A stretch of DNA of 6,019 bases from Bacteroidales bacterium (GCA_029934265.1 JAOZMN010000189.1:1-6019); one strand, 5' to 3'; shown: positions 1 to 5,945, numbered from the stretch's first letter. Program-made: numbers and translations. Notes: generated by a model from the letters alone, not told the origin.

Positions 1-1054
1 CATTTGCCAAGTTTGTGTATTTTTCTGGAATTTCAGGCATATAATCGGAAAAACGACTCGGACCGTGTGGTGTGGCACGTATTGCATTAATTAAAATACC
101 TGCTGTTTTTTTCTCCATTACATATTTCGGAGTTTCAACTTTTTCGCAAGTAACAGTAACGCCTCCATCAACTTCTTTAAGCTCGGATTTTACGGTCGCA
201 TCAAATTTAGTTATGAGTTTTTCAAATTTTTCAACCTTATTTTTCGATAAAGTAATTATTGCAAATGCTTCTCTCGGGATTGCATTTCTTAAACTTCCGC
301 CTTCGACTTCCGAAATTGAAATTTTTATTTTTTTAGATACTTTTTGAAATAATCGGAACATTATTTTGTTCGCATTTCCTCTTTGTAAAGGAATATCAAT
401 ACCTGAATGTCCGCCTTTAAGTCCTGTTACAGAAACTTTTAAAGCAACAGAACCTTTTGGCGTTTTTGCTTTTTTGTATTTCATGGTTGCGGTGGTATCA
501 ATTCCTCCGGCACAACCTATATATAACTCTCCTTCGTCTTCGGAGTCTAAATTTAATAAAATATCTCCGTCAAGAACGTCCGGTTTCAAGCCGAAAGCAC
601 CTGTCATTCCGGTTTCTTCGTCGCAAGTAAGCAATGCTTCAATCGGACCGTGTTTTATTGTTGTCGATTCTAAAATTCCCATTGCGGCGGCCACTCCTAT
701 TCCGTTATCGGCACCAAGAGTTGTTCCATCGGCAGTTACCCAACCGTCTTCTATTAAGGTAGTTATCGGGTCGGTTTCAAAATCATGGGTTTTATCGGAA
801 TTTTTTTGAGGAACCATATCCAAGTGTCCTTGAAGTACTACTCCTTTTTTATTTTCCATACCCGGAGTTGCCGGTTTTTTGATTATTACATTGCCAATTT
901 CATCGACAATAGTTTCCAAACCAAGATTTTCGCCCCAATTTTTCATGTATTTTTGTATTCTATCTTCTTTTTTGGAAGGTCGGGGAATTAATGTCAGCTC
1001 TCTGAAATTTTTCCAAATTTCCTGCGGGTCTATTGATAATAATTCTTTATTCAT
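1..1054 (-). CDS. pepD: PepD-type aminoacyl-histidine dipeptidase (peptidase family M20C), 3' end cut by window edge
   Basis: Cytosolic di-zinc dipeptidase that cleaves Xaa-His and other dipeptides during peptide turnover. The ATG at 1054 opens a minus-strand frame that stays open to the window edge (351 residues seen; family members are near 485, so roughly the last quarter is missing). An in-frame TAA four codons upstream fixes the start. Seen directly: the zinc/catalytic motif HLDMV (H77, D79), bridging D116 in GADNG, the general-base pair E146-E147 in CDEETGMTG, and D170 in NLDSEDEGE. These are each three residues below the E. coli PepD metal-site positions as I recall them. The conserved GLKGGHSG (211-218) marks entry to the lid domain. 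There is no signal peptide. The last zinc-ligand histidine would lie beyond the edge. The gene follows the secreted peptidase by 59 bp on the same strand and has its own candidate promoter. Family assignment is very secure; substrate range is by family. Confidence 0.96.
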   Translation of the reverse strand, partial: MNKELLSIDPQEIWKNFRELTLIPRPSKKEDRIQKYMKNWGENLGLETIVDEIGNVIIKKPATPGMENKKGVVLQGHLDMVPQKNSDKTHDFETDPITTLIEDGWVTADGTTLGADNGIGVAAAMGILESTTIKHGPIEALLTCDEETGMTGAFGLKPDVLDGDILLNLDSEDEGELYIGCAGGIDTTATMKYKKAKTPKGSVALKVSVTGLKGGHSGIDIPLQRGNANKIMFRLFQKVSKKIKISISEVEGGSLRNAIPREAFAIITLSKNKVEKFEKLITKFDATVKSELKEVDGGVTVTCEKVETPKYVMEKKTAGILINAIRATPHGPSRFSDYMPEIPEKYTNLAN

Positions 1055-1099
1055 AAAGGTTTTGGTTTAAATATTTAGTTATTATTTTATCTGTATCGG

Positions 1100-1130
1100 C
1101 AAATATATTCTTTTTATTTCATATATAAAA
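1100..1130 (-). promoter_or_regulatory. Candidate Bacteroidota-type promoter of pepD
   Basis: Read on the minus strand, a TTTT (1130-1127; consensus -33 is TTTG) is followed after 19 nt by TATATTTG (1107-1100), a perfect match to the TAnnTTTG -7 element of the Bacteroidota primary sigma factor. Transcription would begin near 1093-1096, leaving a leader of about 40 nt before the pepD ATG at 1054. The upstream part lies inside the last codons of the preceding peptidase gene. The site suggests that pepD need not depend on read-through from that gene. The -7 element is strong and the -33 is 3 of 4. Confidence 0.55.
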
Positions 1131-3588
1131 TTTTATCTGTAAACTCTTTTTGGTCTATTGTCAATTTGTAAAAATATATTCCGAAATTTAATTTACTTTC
1201 CGAAATTTTATATGTAATGGTATTTATTCCTTCCGGATAATTTTCTTCCGAAAATTTTATAATTTCTTGTCCGAAAATATTGTATATCGAGAGTTTCACA
1301 AGTTGTTTTTTTTTACAAATAAAACTGATGTTTATTTTATCATAAAAAGGGTTAGGATAAGCAATTACATTATTATTATCAGCAATGTTTTCCGGATAAC
1401 TTTCAAAATCCAAAGTTTTTGTTTTATTGATATTGTTAAAATCGGTAATGCTGATTTTAAGTTCGTATTTGTGCCCTGTTTTTTCGGGTATCCCTGATAA
1501 AATACCGTTTTGGTCTAAGGACAAACCAAGCGGGAAGGTATTTTCTTCAAATTGTACTTCTTTATTTTTGGCGGAAGCCGAATTTGAAATTTTGGAAATA
1601 GTATAATTTTGTGTATCTCCGTTTGAAATACCGGAAATCCAACTAATGTCCGGAACATTAATATTGCCGTAGTTGAAAATTATTTTTCCGCTTGGATATA
1701 AAGTTGCTGAAACATCGACTACGGCATCGGGATTTTCAAACAAGGAAGTTTTCCAACGGAAAGTTGCTTGGTTTTTATTTCCTTCATAATAAATACCGTC
1801 TTCTTGGTTTGGGTAAATCATTAAATCGGAAGCAAAAACAGCAAGCATTTTATTTGATTTTAAAGCACTTATAGTTCTTAAGTAATCAAACTCTTCAACA
1901 AAAATAATTGAACCGTCTGTGTTTAAAACCGATTTACTGTATTTTTCTCCAAAAAAAGGAAAATCAAATTCTAATTCTTGTATTGCATAACCATCGTCAT
2001 TATCAGTTGTTTCAAGTTTGTTTTCTGAAACTTTTTGATAATCGTTTTCGGATATTTTTTGTTTATAATCAAAAAGTAAATTCCACTTATATGGCTGTAA
2101 ACCTCCGACAGCTTCTATCTGTTGCTCAAAAAATGAGTTTCCTGTATGGATATTAAGTTTTTCGGTTATAATTTGTGGTGTATCGAAATTTATTTTTGCT
2201 TCTACAGATAAAAATGTAGTATCGTTATTTTTTATTTCTAAGGAATCCGACTTTGTGGAATATTCTTTTTTTTCGGTATAGTCAAGAACAGAGTAGGCGT
2301 ATATTGTACCGTTTGCAAGCGAACCGGTATCTTTTTCGGTTACGAGAAAATAGAATTTATAATTTTTGTTCGGTTCGATAAAAGAAAGTAAAGGCGTAAT
2401 ATCCAAACTTATTTCTATTGGTTCTTTTTCGTTTCCTCTCATTGGATAATCGCCTCCCTGAAAGTTAAATAAAGGAAAATTCATAATGTTTTCAGGCTTA
2501 TTTTTATCCGTTTCGGAAACTCCTGCCGAAATTGATATTTTTTCTCTTGATTGATGTTCTAATTTGACTTTCATCATTAATTCCGGAGCATATTCTTTGC
2601 GTGCATTTATTCCGAAAACTTTATTGGCATGAATCCCGCCATTTTCCGGTTTTTCTGCAAGCAGTTTGTACATCATGTAAGTTTTACCGTTACGCCCGAA
2701 CTCCGTTCCCCAAGTATTTACGACTATTATTGCTCCTGTTTCGCTGTCTTTAAGGTCGATAATTCCGTCATTGTTTATATCGACATCGGTTGTAAATTTC
2801 CCGTCTCCATTGAAGTCATATTTTATACTATCGTCCCAGCCGGTAAAAGTTAAAGCGTGATTTACTTGGTGTCCCCATTCGGTAATTAAACTGTCATTTT
2901 TTAAAGTAAATTCGTCAAGAACTCCTGCTGCAAAATTCAACAATCCGCCCGACTGTTCGTCTTCAAAGCGATTATAAAAAAAATGCTTCATAGTTTCAAG
3001 TCCTTCATAAGTACTCACGTCTATCGAAAAATAATCAATAATAGTATTTTCTATAGAAGAGCTGTATTTGTCGTAACCCGACATCCAAAATTTAGCACCG
3101 TAAGGCGAATAGCCTTCATAAGTTTGCACGGTCGGACAGCCGTTTGCCTTAATAATATCCCAGCCATCGGTAAACCACGAGCCTCTTTCTTCATTACCAA
3201 AATTCAAAAAATTATAAGTATAATGAGACGGATAGCGATTTACGGAAGTGTCGCCGGCAATATTTCGCAATCGATTTATTTCATAAGTAAAAGTATATGA
3301 AACTCCGCTTGCCTGTGCACAACTTCCGTTGGTTTGCTTGATAATACCGGAAAAATATTTAAGTTCTGAATTATCTAACCTGTCGGGCAAAGTCAAACTT
3401 TTTTCGATATTTTGATATTTTTTTTCCGGTATTTTTTTGATTTCTTCATTGCTTGGAATCCTTAAACCTCCGACAAGCCAATCATCTCCACTTTTATTAG
3501 GATTTATATTTATCGTTTGAGAAAAAACGAAATTTACTGTAAATAAAATTATTAAAAGTAAAATTATTTTATTATTATTGATTTTCAT
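1114..3588 (-). CDS. Secreted papain-fold (C1A-like) cysteine peptidase with calcium-loop insert, Ig/nidogen-like region and T9SS sorting tail
   Basis: Predicted extracellular or surface endopeptidase of 824 residues. Domain order: signal peptide (1-23, hydrophobic core then VFSQ); a short pro-region (24-67); a papain-like domain (about 68-330) beginning LPDRLDNS. In it, Q85 (oxyanion hole) and nucleophile C90 lie in KQTNGSCAQASG, H244 in VNHALTFTGW, and N291 and W293 in VVNTWGTEFG, which is the complete catalytic set. Between H244 and N291 lie two calcium-loop-like motifs (258-281). Residues 335-470 look like a beta-sandwich with no family I can name. Residues 484-727 resemble a He_PIG Ig domain (GGLQPYKW at 495-502; LPLGLSLDQNGILSGIP at 685-701) interrupted by a nidogen-like stretch (FDFPFFGEKY at 541-550). 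Residues 741-824 (YPNPF, then GIYFYKL) are a type A T9SS sorting domain, so export to the surface or medium is expected. An in-frame TAA five codons upstream supports the ATG. Substrate is unknown. It is not a C10 streptopain-type enzyme: the H/N spacing and NTWG motif are papain-like. Confidence 0.88.
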   Translation of the reverse strand: MKINNNKIILLLIILFTVNFVFSQTININPNKSGDDWLVGGLRIPSNEEIKKIPEKKYQNIEKSLTLPDRLDNSELKYFSGIIKQTNGSCAQASGVSYTFTYEINRLRNIAGDTSVNRYPSHYTYNFLNFGNEERGSWFTDGWDIIKANGCPTVQTYEGYSPYGAKFWMSGYDKYSSSIENTIIDYFSIDVSTYEGLETMKHFFYNRFEDEQSGGLLNFAAGVLDEFTLKNDSLITEWGHQVNHALTFTGWDDSIKYDFNGDGKFTTDVDINNDGIIDLKDSETGAIIVVNTWGTEFGRNGKTYMMYKLLAEKPENGGIHANKVFGINARKEYAPELMMKVKLEHQSREKISISAGVSETDKNKPENIMNFPLFNFQGGDYPMRGNEKEPIEISLDITPLLSFIEPNKNYKFYFLVTEKDTGSLANGTIYAYSVLDYTEKKEYSTKSDSLEIKNNDTTFLSVEAKINFDTPQIITEKLNIHTGNSFFEQQIEAVGGLQPYKWNLLFDYKQKISENDYQKVSENKLETTDNDDGYAIQELEFDFPFFGEKYSKSVLNTDGSIIFVEEFDYLRTISALKSNKMLAVFASDLMIYPNQEDGIYYEGNKNQATFRWKTSLFENPDAVVDVSATLYPSGKIIFNYGNINVPDISWISGISNGDTQNYTISKISNSASAKNKEVQFEENTFPLGLSLDQNGILSGIPEKTGHKYELKISITDFNNINKTKTLDFESYPENIADNNNVIAYPNPFYDKINISFICKKKQLVKLSIYNIFGQEIIKFSEENYPEGINTITYKISESKLNFGIYFYKLTIDQKEFTDKILYMK
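2746..2817 (-). other. Calcium-binding loop pair (EF-hand/dockerin-like) inserted in the peptidase domain
   Basis: Encodes residues 258-281 of the cysteine peptidase. The second loop, DINNDGIIDLKD (270-281), has acidic or amide ligands at positions 1, 3, 5, 9 and 12 (D270, N272, D274, D278, D281) with the usual glycine at position 6. The first, beginning DFNGDGKFT (258), has D258, N260 and D262 but lacks an acidic residue at position 12 (V269), with D268 one place earlier. Both fall between catalytic H244 and N291, in a place where papain has only a short loop. Calcium binding is inferred from the pattern. Confidence 0.75.
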
Positions 3589-3701
3589 TATGTTGCTTAG
3601 TTAATTATTCAATAAATACTTAGATTAAAGTTTTTTCGCATTAATTTTAACATAACAGCATGATTATTAAACCCTTATCAATACGGCTTTGCCCATTAAA
3701 C

Positions 3702-3714
3702 AGGTCGAAGACCT
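3702..3714. other. Short perfect hairpin between divergent genes
   Basis: AGGTC (3702-3706), loop GAA, GACCT (3710-3714): a 5-bp perfect stem with a 3-nt loop. If the minus-strand promoter at 3721-3750 is used, the peptidase mRNA would begin at about 3714-3717, placing this hairpin at its extreme 5' end, where it could stabilise the transcript. It could equally lie in the leader of mnmD. It is small, and function is inferred from position only. Confidence 0.3.
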
Positions 3715-3720
3715 TATCTG

Positions 3721-3750
3721 CAAATATAATATTTTAAATGAAACTTCAAA
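3721..3750 (-). promoter_or_regulatory. Bacteroidota-type promoter of the cysteine peptidase gene
   Basis: On the minus strand, TTTG (3750-3747), an 18-nt spacer and TATATTTG (3728-3721) match the full TTTG / TAnnTTTG consensus. The predicted start of transcription is near 3714-3717, giving a leader of about 126 nt before the ATG at 3588. The -33 element lies inside codons 4-5 of the divergent gene mnmD (start 3738), so the two genes share this DNA. I could not find an equally good plus-strand promoter for mnmD. Confidence 0.6.
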
Positions 3751-4400
3751 TTATTAAAACCGGCGACGGCTCAGATACATTGTTCGTTCCGGAATTAAAC
3801 GAAAATTATCATTCCGTAAACGGTGCCTTAACGGAATCGGAACATATTTTTATTCAAGCAGGTTTAAATTATGTGTTTCAACATAATAAATCCGAAATAA
3901 ACATACTCGAAGCAGGTTTCGGAACAGGTTTAAATGCCGGTTTGACTTATTTGGAAGCTCAAAAAAACAAGCAAAATATTTTTTATTCAGCTTACGAATT
4001 ATATCCGCTTGATTTGGAAATTGTAAAAAAATTAAATTATTTCGATTTTGAACAGAAAAATAAAAAAAAACTTGTAAATTTGCATGAGACGGATTGGGAT
4101 AAGGCTGTAAAAATATCGGAATATTTTACTTTGTTAAAAATAAAAGACGATATTAAAAATATAAAATCTAACAAAAAGTTCGATTTAGTTTACTTTGATG
4201 CTTTTGCACCGGAAATTCAACCGGATTTATGGACAAAAAAAGTCTTTGAAAACATTTTTAATTTGATGAATAAAAACGGAGTGCTTGTTACTTATTCATC
4301 GAAAGGAATTGTAAAACAAGCTCTAAGAAATGCCGGCTTTAAAGTTTTCCGACTGTCGGGACCGCCGGGGAAAAGACATATTTTAAGAGCAAATAAATGA
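3738..4400 (+). CDS. mnmD: tRNA 5-(aminomethyl)uridine-34 methyltransferase, stand-alone MnmD (DUF752)
   Basis: SAM-dependent enzyme that methylates the aminomethyl group on wobble uridine 34 of tRNAs, forming the mnm5 group of mnm5(s2)U. In E. coli this activity is the N-terminal half of the bifunctional MnmC. At 220 residues this protein contains only the methyltransferase half; no FAD oxidoreductase domain follows. Seen: SAM motif I EAGFGTGLNA (58-67), acidic E87 after the next strand in AYELYPLD, TDWDKA (118-123), the family signature DLVYFDAFAPEIQPDLWT (149-166) with catalytic-type D154, and the closing YSSKGIVKQALRNAGF and GPPGKRHIL motifs that match the MnmC C-terminal GKRE-like region. 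An in-frame TAA directly before the ATG fixes the start. No Shine-Dalgarno is visible. The gene is divergent from the peptidase gene and appears monocistronic, with a 377-bp gap after it. Identification is confident; the exact substrate (nm5U alone or via another enzyme) follows from the family. Confidence 0.92.
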   Translation: MKLQIIKTGDGSDTLFVPELNENYHSVNGALTESEHIFIQAGLNYVFQHNKSEINILEAGFGTGLNAGLTYLEAQKNKQNIFYSAYELYPLDLEIVKKLNYFDFEQKNKKKLVNLHETDWDKAVKISEYFTLLKIKDDIKNIKSNKKFDLVYFDAFAPEIQPDLWTKKVFENIFNLMNKNGVLVTYSSKGIVKQALRNAGFKVFRLSGPPGKRHILRANK

Positions 4401-4403
4401 TTT

Positions 4404-4460
4404 CAGACCTCCATCTGTTTTAATAATCTACCGGATAATTAAAGTCTCCGGCCTATTTTT
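4404..4460 (+). terminator. Weak candidate terminator region downstream of mnmD
   Basis: Two small stems lie just after the mnmD stop. The first is CAGA (4404-4407) / TCTG (4414-4417) with a 6-nt loop, followed by TTTT (4418-4421). The second is CCGGA (4431-4435) / TCCGG (4447-4451) with an 11-nt loop, followed by CCTA then TTTTT (4456-4460). Both stems are short (4 and 5 bp), so each is a poor intrinsic terminator alone. Position and T-runs are the main support. Confidence 0.35.
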
Positions 4461-4677
4461 AATGTTGCTTACACACTCATGTAAAATCCTTTTAATTAGA
4501 AAGTTATCAGTAAGTAAATGTCGATATACTTTTGTAATAGACCTTATTAATATACAGAAACTTACGCCTGAAATTCAATAACCGGACACGACAAAAACAA
4601 CAAATCTGAAAGTTGCTTATTTATAAAAGTCGGTAATATCCATTTTTTAGATGTCCGAATTTACGATTTTATATCAC

Positions 4678-4757
4678 AACTTTGGCAAAGTTCAACTTGC
4701 CAAAAATTATCATCTTGATAATAAATAAGGGGTAACTTACTTAACTTCGGCAAAATT
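4678..4757. promoter_or_regulatory. Pair of AACTTyGGCAAArTT motifs upstream of the repeat-protein gene
   Basis: AACTTTGGCAAAGTT (4678-4692) is a perfect 6-bp inverted repeat around GGC. AACTTCGGCAAAATT (4743-4757) matches it at 13 of 15 positions, 65 bp downstream and 20 bp before the ATG at 4778. The first copy also overlaps a second, nearly palindromic pairing: TTGGCA (4682-4687) with TGCCAA (4698-4703), and AGTT with AACT inside. Symmetry, repetition and position are what one expects of a regulator-binding site, but no regulator gene is nearby and coincidence in AT-rich DNA is possible. Confidence 0.3.
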
Positions 4758-4777
4758 TATTTATACAAAACCAAACT

Positions 4778-5491
4778 ATGAAATACACTAAATTAATAAT
4801 CACATTAATTCTGATTTTACCGTTTTTTCATGCAAATTCGCAAATAAAAGATTTAGAATTGCTTAAAAATGAATTAGATACAATTTCTAAGCAAAAACTT
4901 GCAATAAACTCTATTTCTATCGATAAAAACGGAAATTGGCTTATTTGTTATGGCGATTTCGGATATTCTTTTATAGAAATCTCGGAAGATATTAAAAAAT
5001 CAATTACTTCTTTAAATAAAAAACAAGCAAAAATAAAATCTCTGAGATATAGTCCGAACGGCTGGATTATCCTTTATGAAAACAATGCTTATGCAAGTAA
5101 GCTATTAGATGTTGAAATTAAAAAACAACTTCATAGAATAAACGCTTACAAACAAAAAATTAATGATATTGAGTTTACAGGAAACGATAAATTTATTATC
5201 CTGTACGAGAAAAACAGTTTTTCAGTAAAAGGAATTTCAAGTGAGCTTAAAACAAAACTTAAAAATCTAAAATATCGTAATGCTAAAATAAAAGATATTG
5301 CTTTTTTTAATGAAAATTCATGGCTTATTATCTATGATAAAAACGGATTTGCATACAAAAATATTCCGGAAAGTTTTTCAAATTCGTTAAAGGAAATTTA
5401 TGAAAATAAAAGTCGAATAAATCACGTCTTTATTATCGACAAACATTGGATTATCATTTTTGACAATTATAAATATAGTTTGAGTTTTTGA
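4778..5491 (+). CDS. Secreted protein of 43-residue tandem repeats, possibly a closed five-unit propeller-like fold; function unknown
   Basis: 237 residues with an N-terminal signal peptide (K2, K5, hydrophobic 6-17, cleavage expected near HANSQ at 18-22); no lipobox cysteine, so a periplasmic or exported soluble product is expected. The rest is a repeat with units starting at I43, I86, I128, I171 and I214: each opens with an I-x-x-(I/L) strand, then a W(L/I)I-x-Y strand (W54, W96, F139, W182, W224), then an aromatic-rich strand (GYSF, AYAS, SFSV, GFAY, KYSL), then a charged helix such as ELKTKLKNLKYRNAK. The fifth unit has only its strand half, while residues 23-42 resemble a lone helix half, so the ends could complete one unit together. 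I do not recognise a named family or catalytic residues. Conserved surface aromatics suggest binding, which is inference. It may form a transcription unit with the downstream lipoprotein gene. A T5 run at the stop could hide a frameshift (see findings). Confidence 0.85.
   Translation: MKYTKLIITLILILPFFHANSQIKDLELLKNELDTISKQKLAINSISIDKNGNWLICYGDFGYSFIEISEDIKKSITSLNKKQAKIKSLRYSPNGWIILYENNAYASKLLDVEIKKQLHRINAYKQKINDIEFTGNDKFIILYEKNSFSVKGISSELKTKLKNLKYRNAKIKDIAFFNENSWLIIYDKNGFAYKNIPESFSNSLKEIYENKSRINHVFIIDKHWIIIFDNYKYSLSF
4844..5488 (+). repeat. Protein-level tandem repeat: half unit, four full 43-residue units, half unit
   Basis: Units by residue: helix half 23-42, unit 1 43-85, unit 2 86-127 (42 residues), unit 3 128-170, unit 4 171-213, strand half 214-237. 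Conserved positions within a unit are an initial I, a W/F about 11 residues in, Y five residues after it, an aromatic near residue 21, and L-x-x-L spacing in the helix. The DNA copies have diverged well beyond recent duplication, so the repeat is old and held by structure, not by ongoing slippage. Confidence 0.82.
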
Positions 5492-5615
5492 TTTAGGGAT
5501 TGTAACATTATTTTGGCCTGCTGTTGGTGTCGCTGCTTATAATTATTACAAACCAAATAGAATTTTTGAAAGAATCGCAGATCGAAACAATGCAAGTGTT
5601 AAAATTTATAAATAA
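5484..5615 (+). pseudogene. Start-less coding remnant or frameshifted tail with a hydrophobic segment
   Basis: This frame encodes 43 residues before TAA (5613-5615) and contains no ATG, GTG or TTG. It is flanked upstream by an in-frame TGA at 5481. The translation begins VFDLGIVTLFWPAVGVAAYN and continues YYKPNRIFERIADRN, ending SVKIYK: a hydrophobic, membrane-like stretch followed by a basic, helix-like tail, which reads as real protein. It is offset by one base from the repeat gene, whose stop lies in a T5 run (5485-5489): one T fewer would fuse the two into a product of about 278 residues. The TAA is six bases before the lipoprotein ATG, typical of adjacent genes in an operon. Alternatives are the surviving 3' end of a deleted gene, or chance. 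I do not recognise a family. Confidence 0.4.
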
Positions 5616-5621
5616 CCCCAA

Positions 5622-5927
5622 ATGACAAATTTAAAAAATTATATTTTTACTATACATGTGTTATTCTTGTTTAGTTGTATTAAAGGAAGGGTAGGTCCAA
5701 CTTTCAGTAATTCTATAGAAGAATCAAAAAAAACAGGAATATATTCTCACAGTTTCAAAGTATTGCCACAAATTAATAATGATACTATCGATGTATGTAT
5801 TAAAGAGGCTTGGTGTGAAAAAGTATTTTTTGAAAGCAATATTGATGAGAACAATAAAGTAAATGGCGAGCCTGATAAAGGGTATCAGATAGTAATAAAG
5901 ATGTGTGATTATTATGTAACTGTGTAG
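5622..5927 (+). CDS. Small predicted lipoprotein of unknown function
   Basis: 101 residues. The N-terminus is a short lipoprotein signal: K5, hydrophobic 8-18, then LFSC with C19 as the likely lipidated cysteine. The start at 5622 is supported because it gives this complete signal and because an in-frame TAA lies two codons upstream. No Shine-Dalgarno is visible. The mature part has three more cysteines (C59, C65, C95), an acidic middle (ESNIDENN, 71-78) and beta-like ends (IVIKMCDYYVTV). I recognise no family. It is short and ends on a strand-like segment 18 bp before a large inverted repeat, so C-terminal truncation is possible. Its position six bases after the upstream stop suggests co-transcription with whatever 5484-5615 belongs to, and perhaps with the repeat-protein gene. 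Confidence 0.6.
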   Translation: MTNLKNYIFTIHVLFLFSCIKGRVGPTFSNSIEESKKTGIYSHSFKVLPQINNDTIDVCIKEAWCEKVFFESNIDENNKVNGEPDKGYQIVIKMCDYYVTV

Positions 5928-5945
5928 TTTCACTAGGTTGTTAAT

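Larger units (their letters stand above)
4401..4777. other. 377-bp intergenic region without a recognisable gene
   Basis: I see no convincing coding frame or structured RNA here. It contains two weak terminator-like hairpins after mnmD and two copies of an AACTTyGGCAAArTT motif nearer the next gene (separate entries). A plus-strand TACTTTTG at 4527-4534 fits the TAnnTTTG -7 pattern, but the DNA 17-23 nt upstream has no good TTTG. If used, it would give a leader of about 240 nt. TAACTTCG at 4742-4749 is a one-mismatch -7 closer to the ATG at 4778, again with no clear -33. The promoter of the repeat-protein gene is therefore unsettled. Confidence 0.6.

Noticed and set aside
72..1070. Several plus-strand open frames (72-347, 366-809, 785-991, 879-1070)
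   Set aside because: They lie antisense to pepD, whose minus-strand translation carries all the family motifs. Their translations are serine/proline/phenylalanine-rich shadows with no recognisable domain.
1267..3300. Plus-strand open frames inside the cysteine peptidase gene
   Set aside because: They are antisense to a continuous 824-codon gene with complete domains, and their translations show no family signal.
1114..3588. Peptidase family C10 (streptopain) assignment
   Set aside because: The sequence has papain-type VNHA and NTWG motifs with an upstream glutamine and a cysteine in SCAQAS. C10 enzymes have a different arrangement.
3689..3698. TACGGCTTTG as a plus-strand -7 element for mnmD
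   Set aside because: There are four bases between TA and TTTG instead of two, and no TTTG lies at a suitable distance upstream.
4401..4777. tRNA, riboswitch or CRISPR content in the long gap
   Set aside because: No cloverleaf, no conserved riboswitch core and no regularly spaced repeats could be found by reading both strands.
5724..5933. 69-codon minus-strand frame opposite the lipoprotein gene
   Set aside because: Rich in I, Y and F, as expected for the complement of AT-rich coding DNA. The plus-strand frame has a proper lipoprotein signal.
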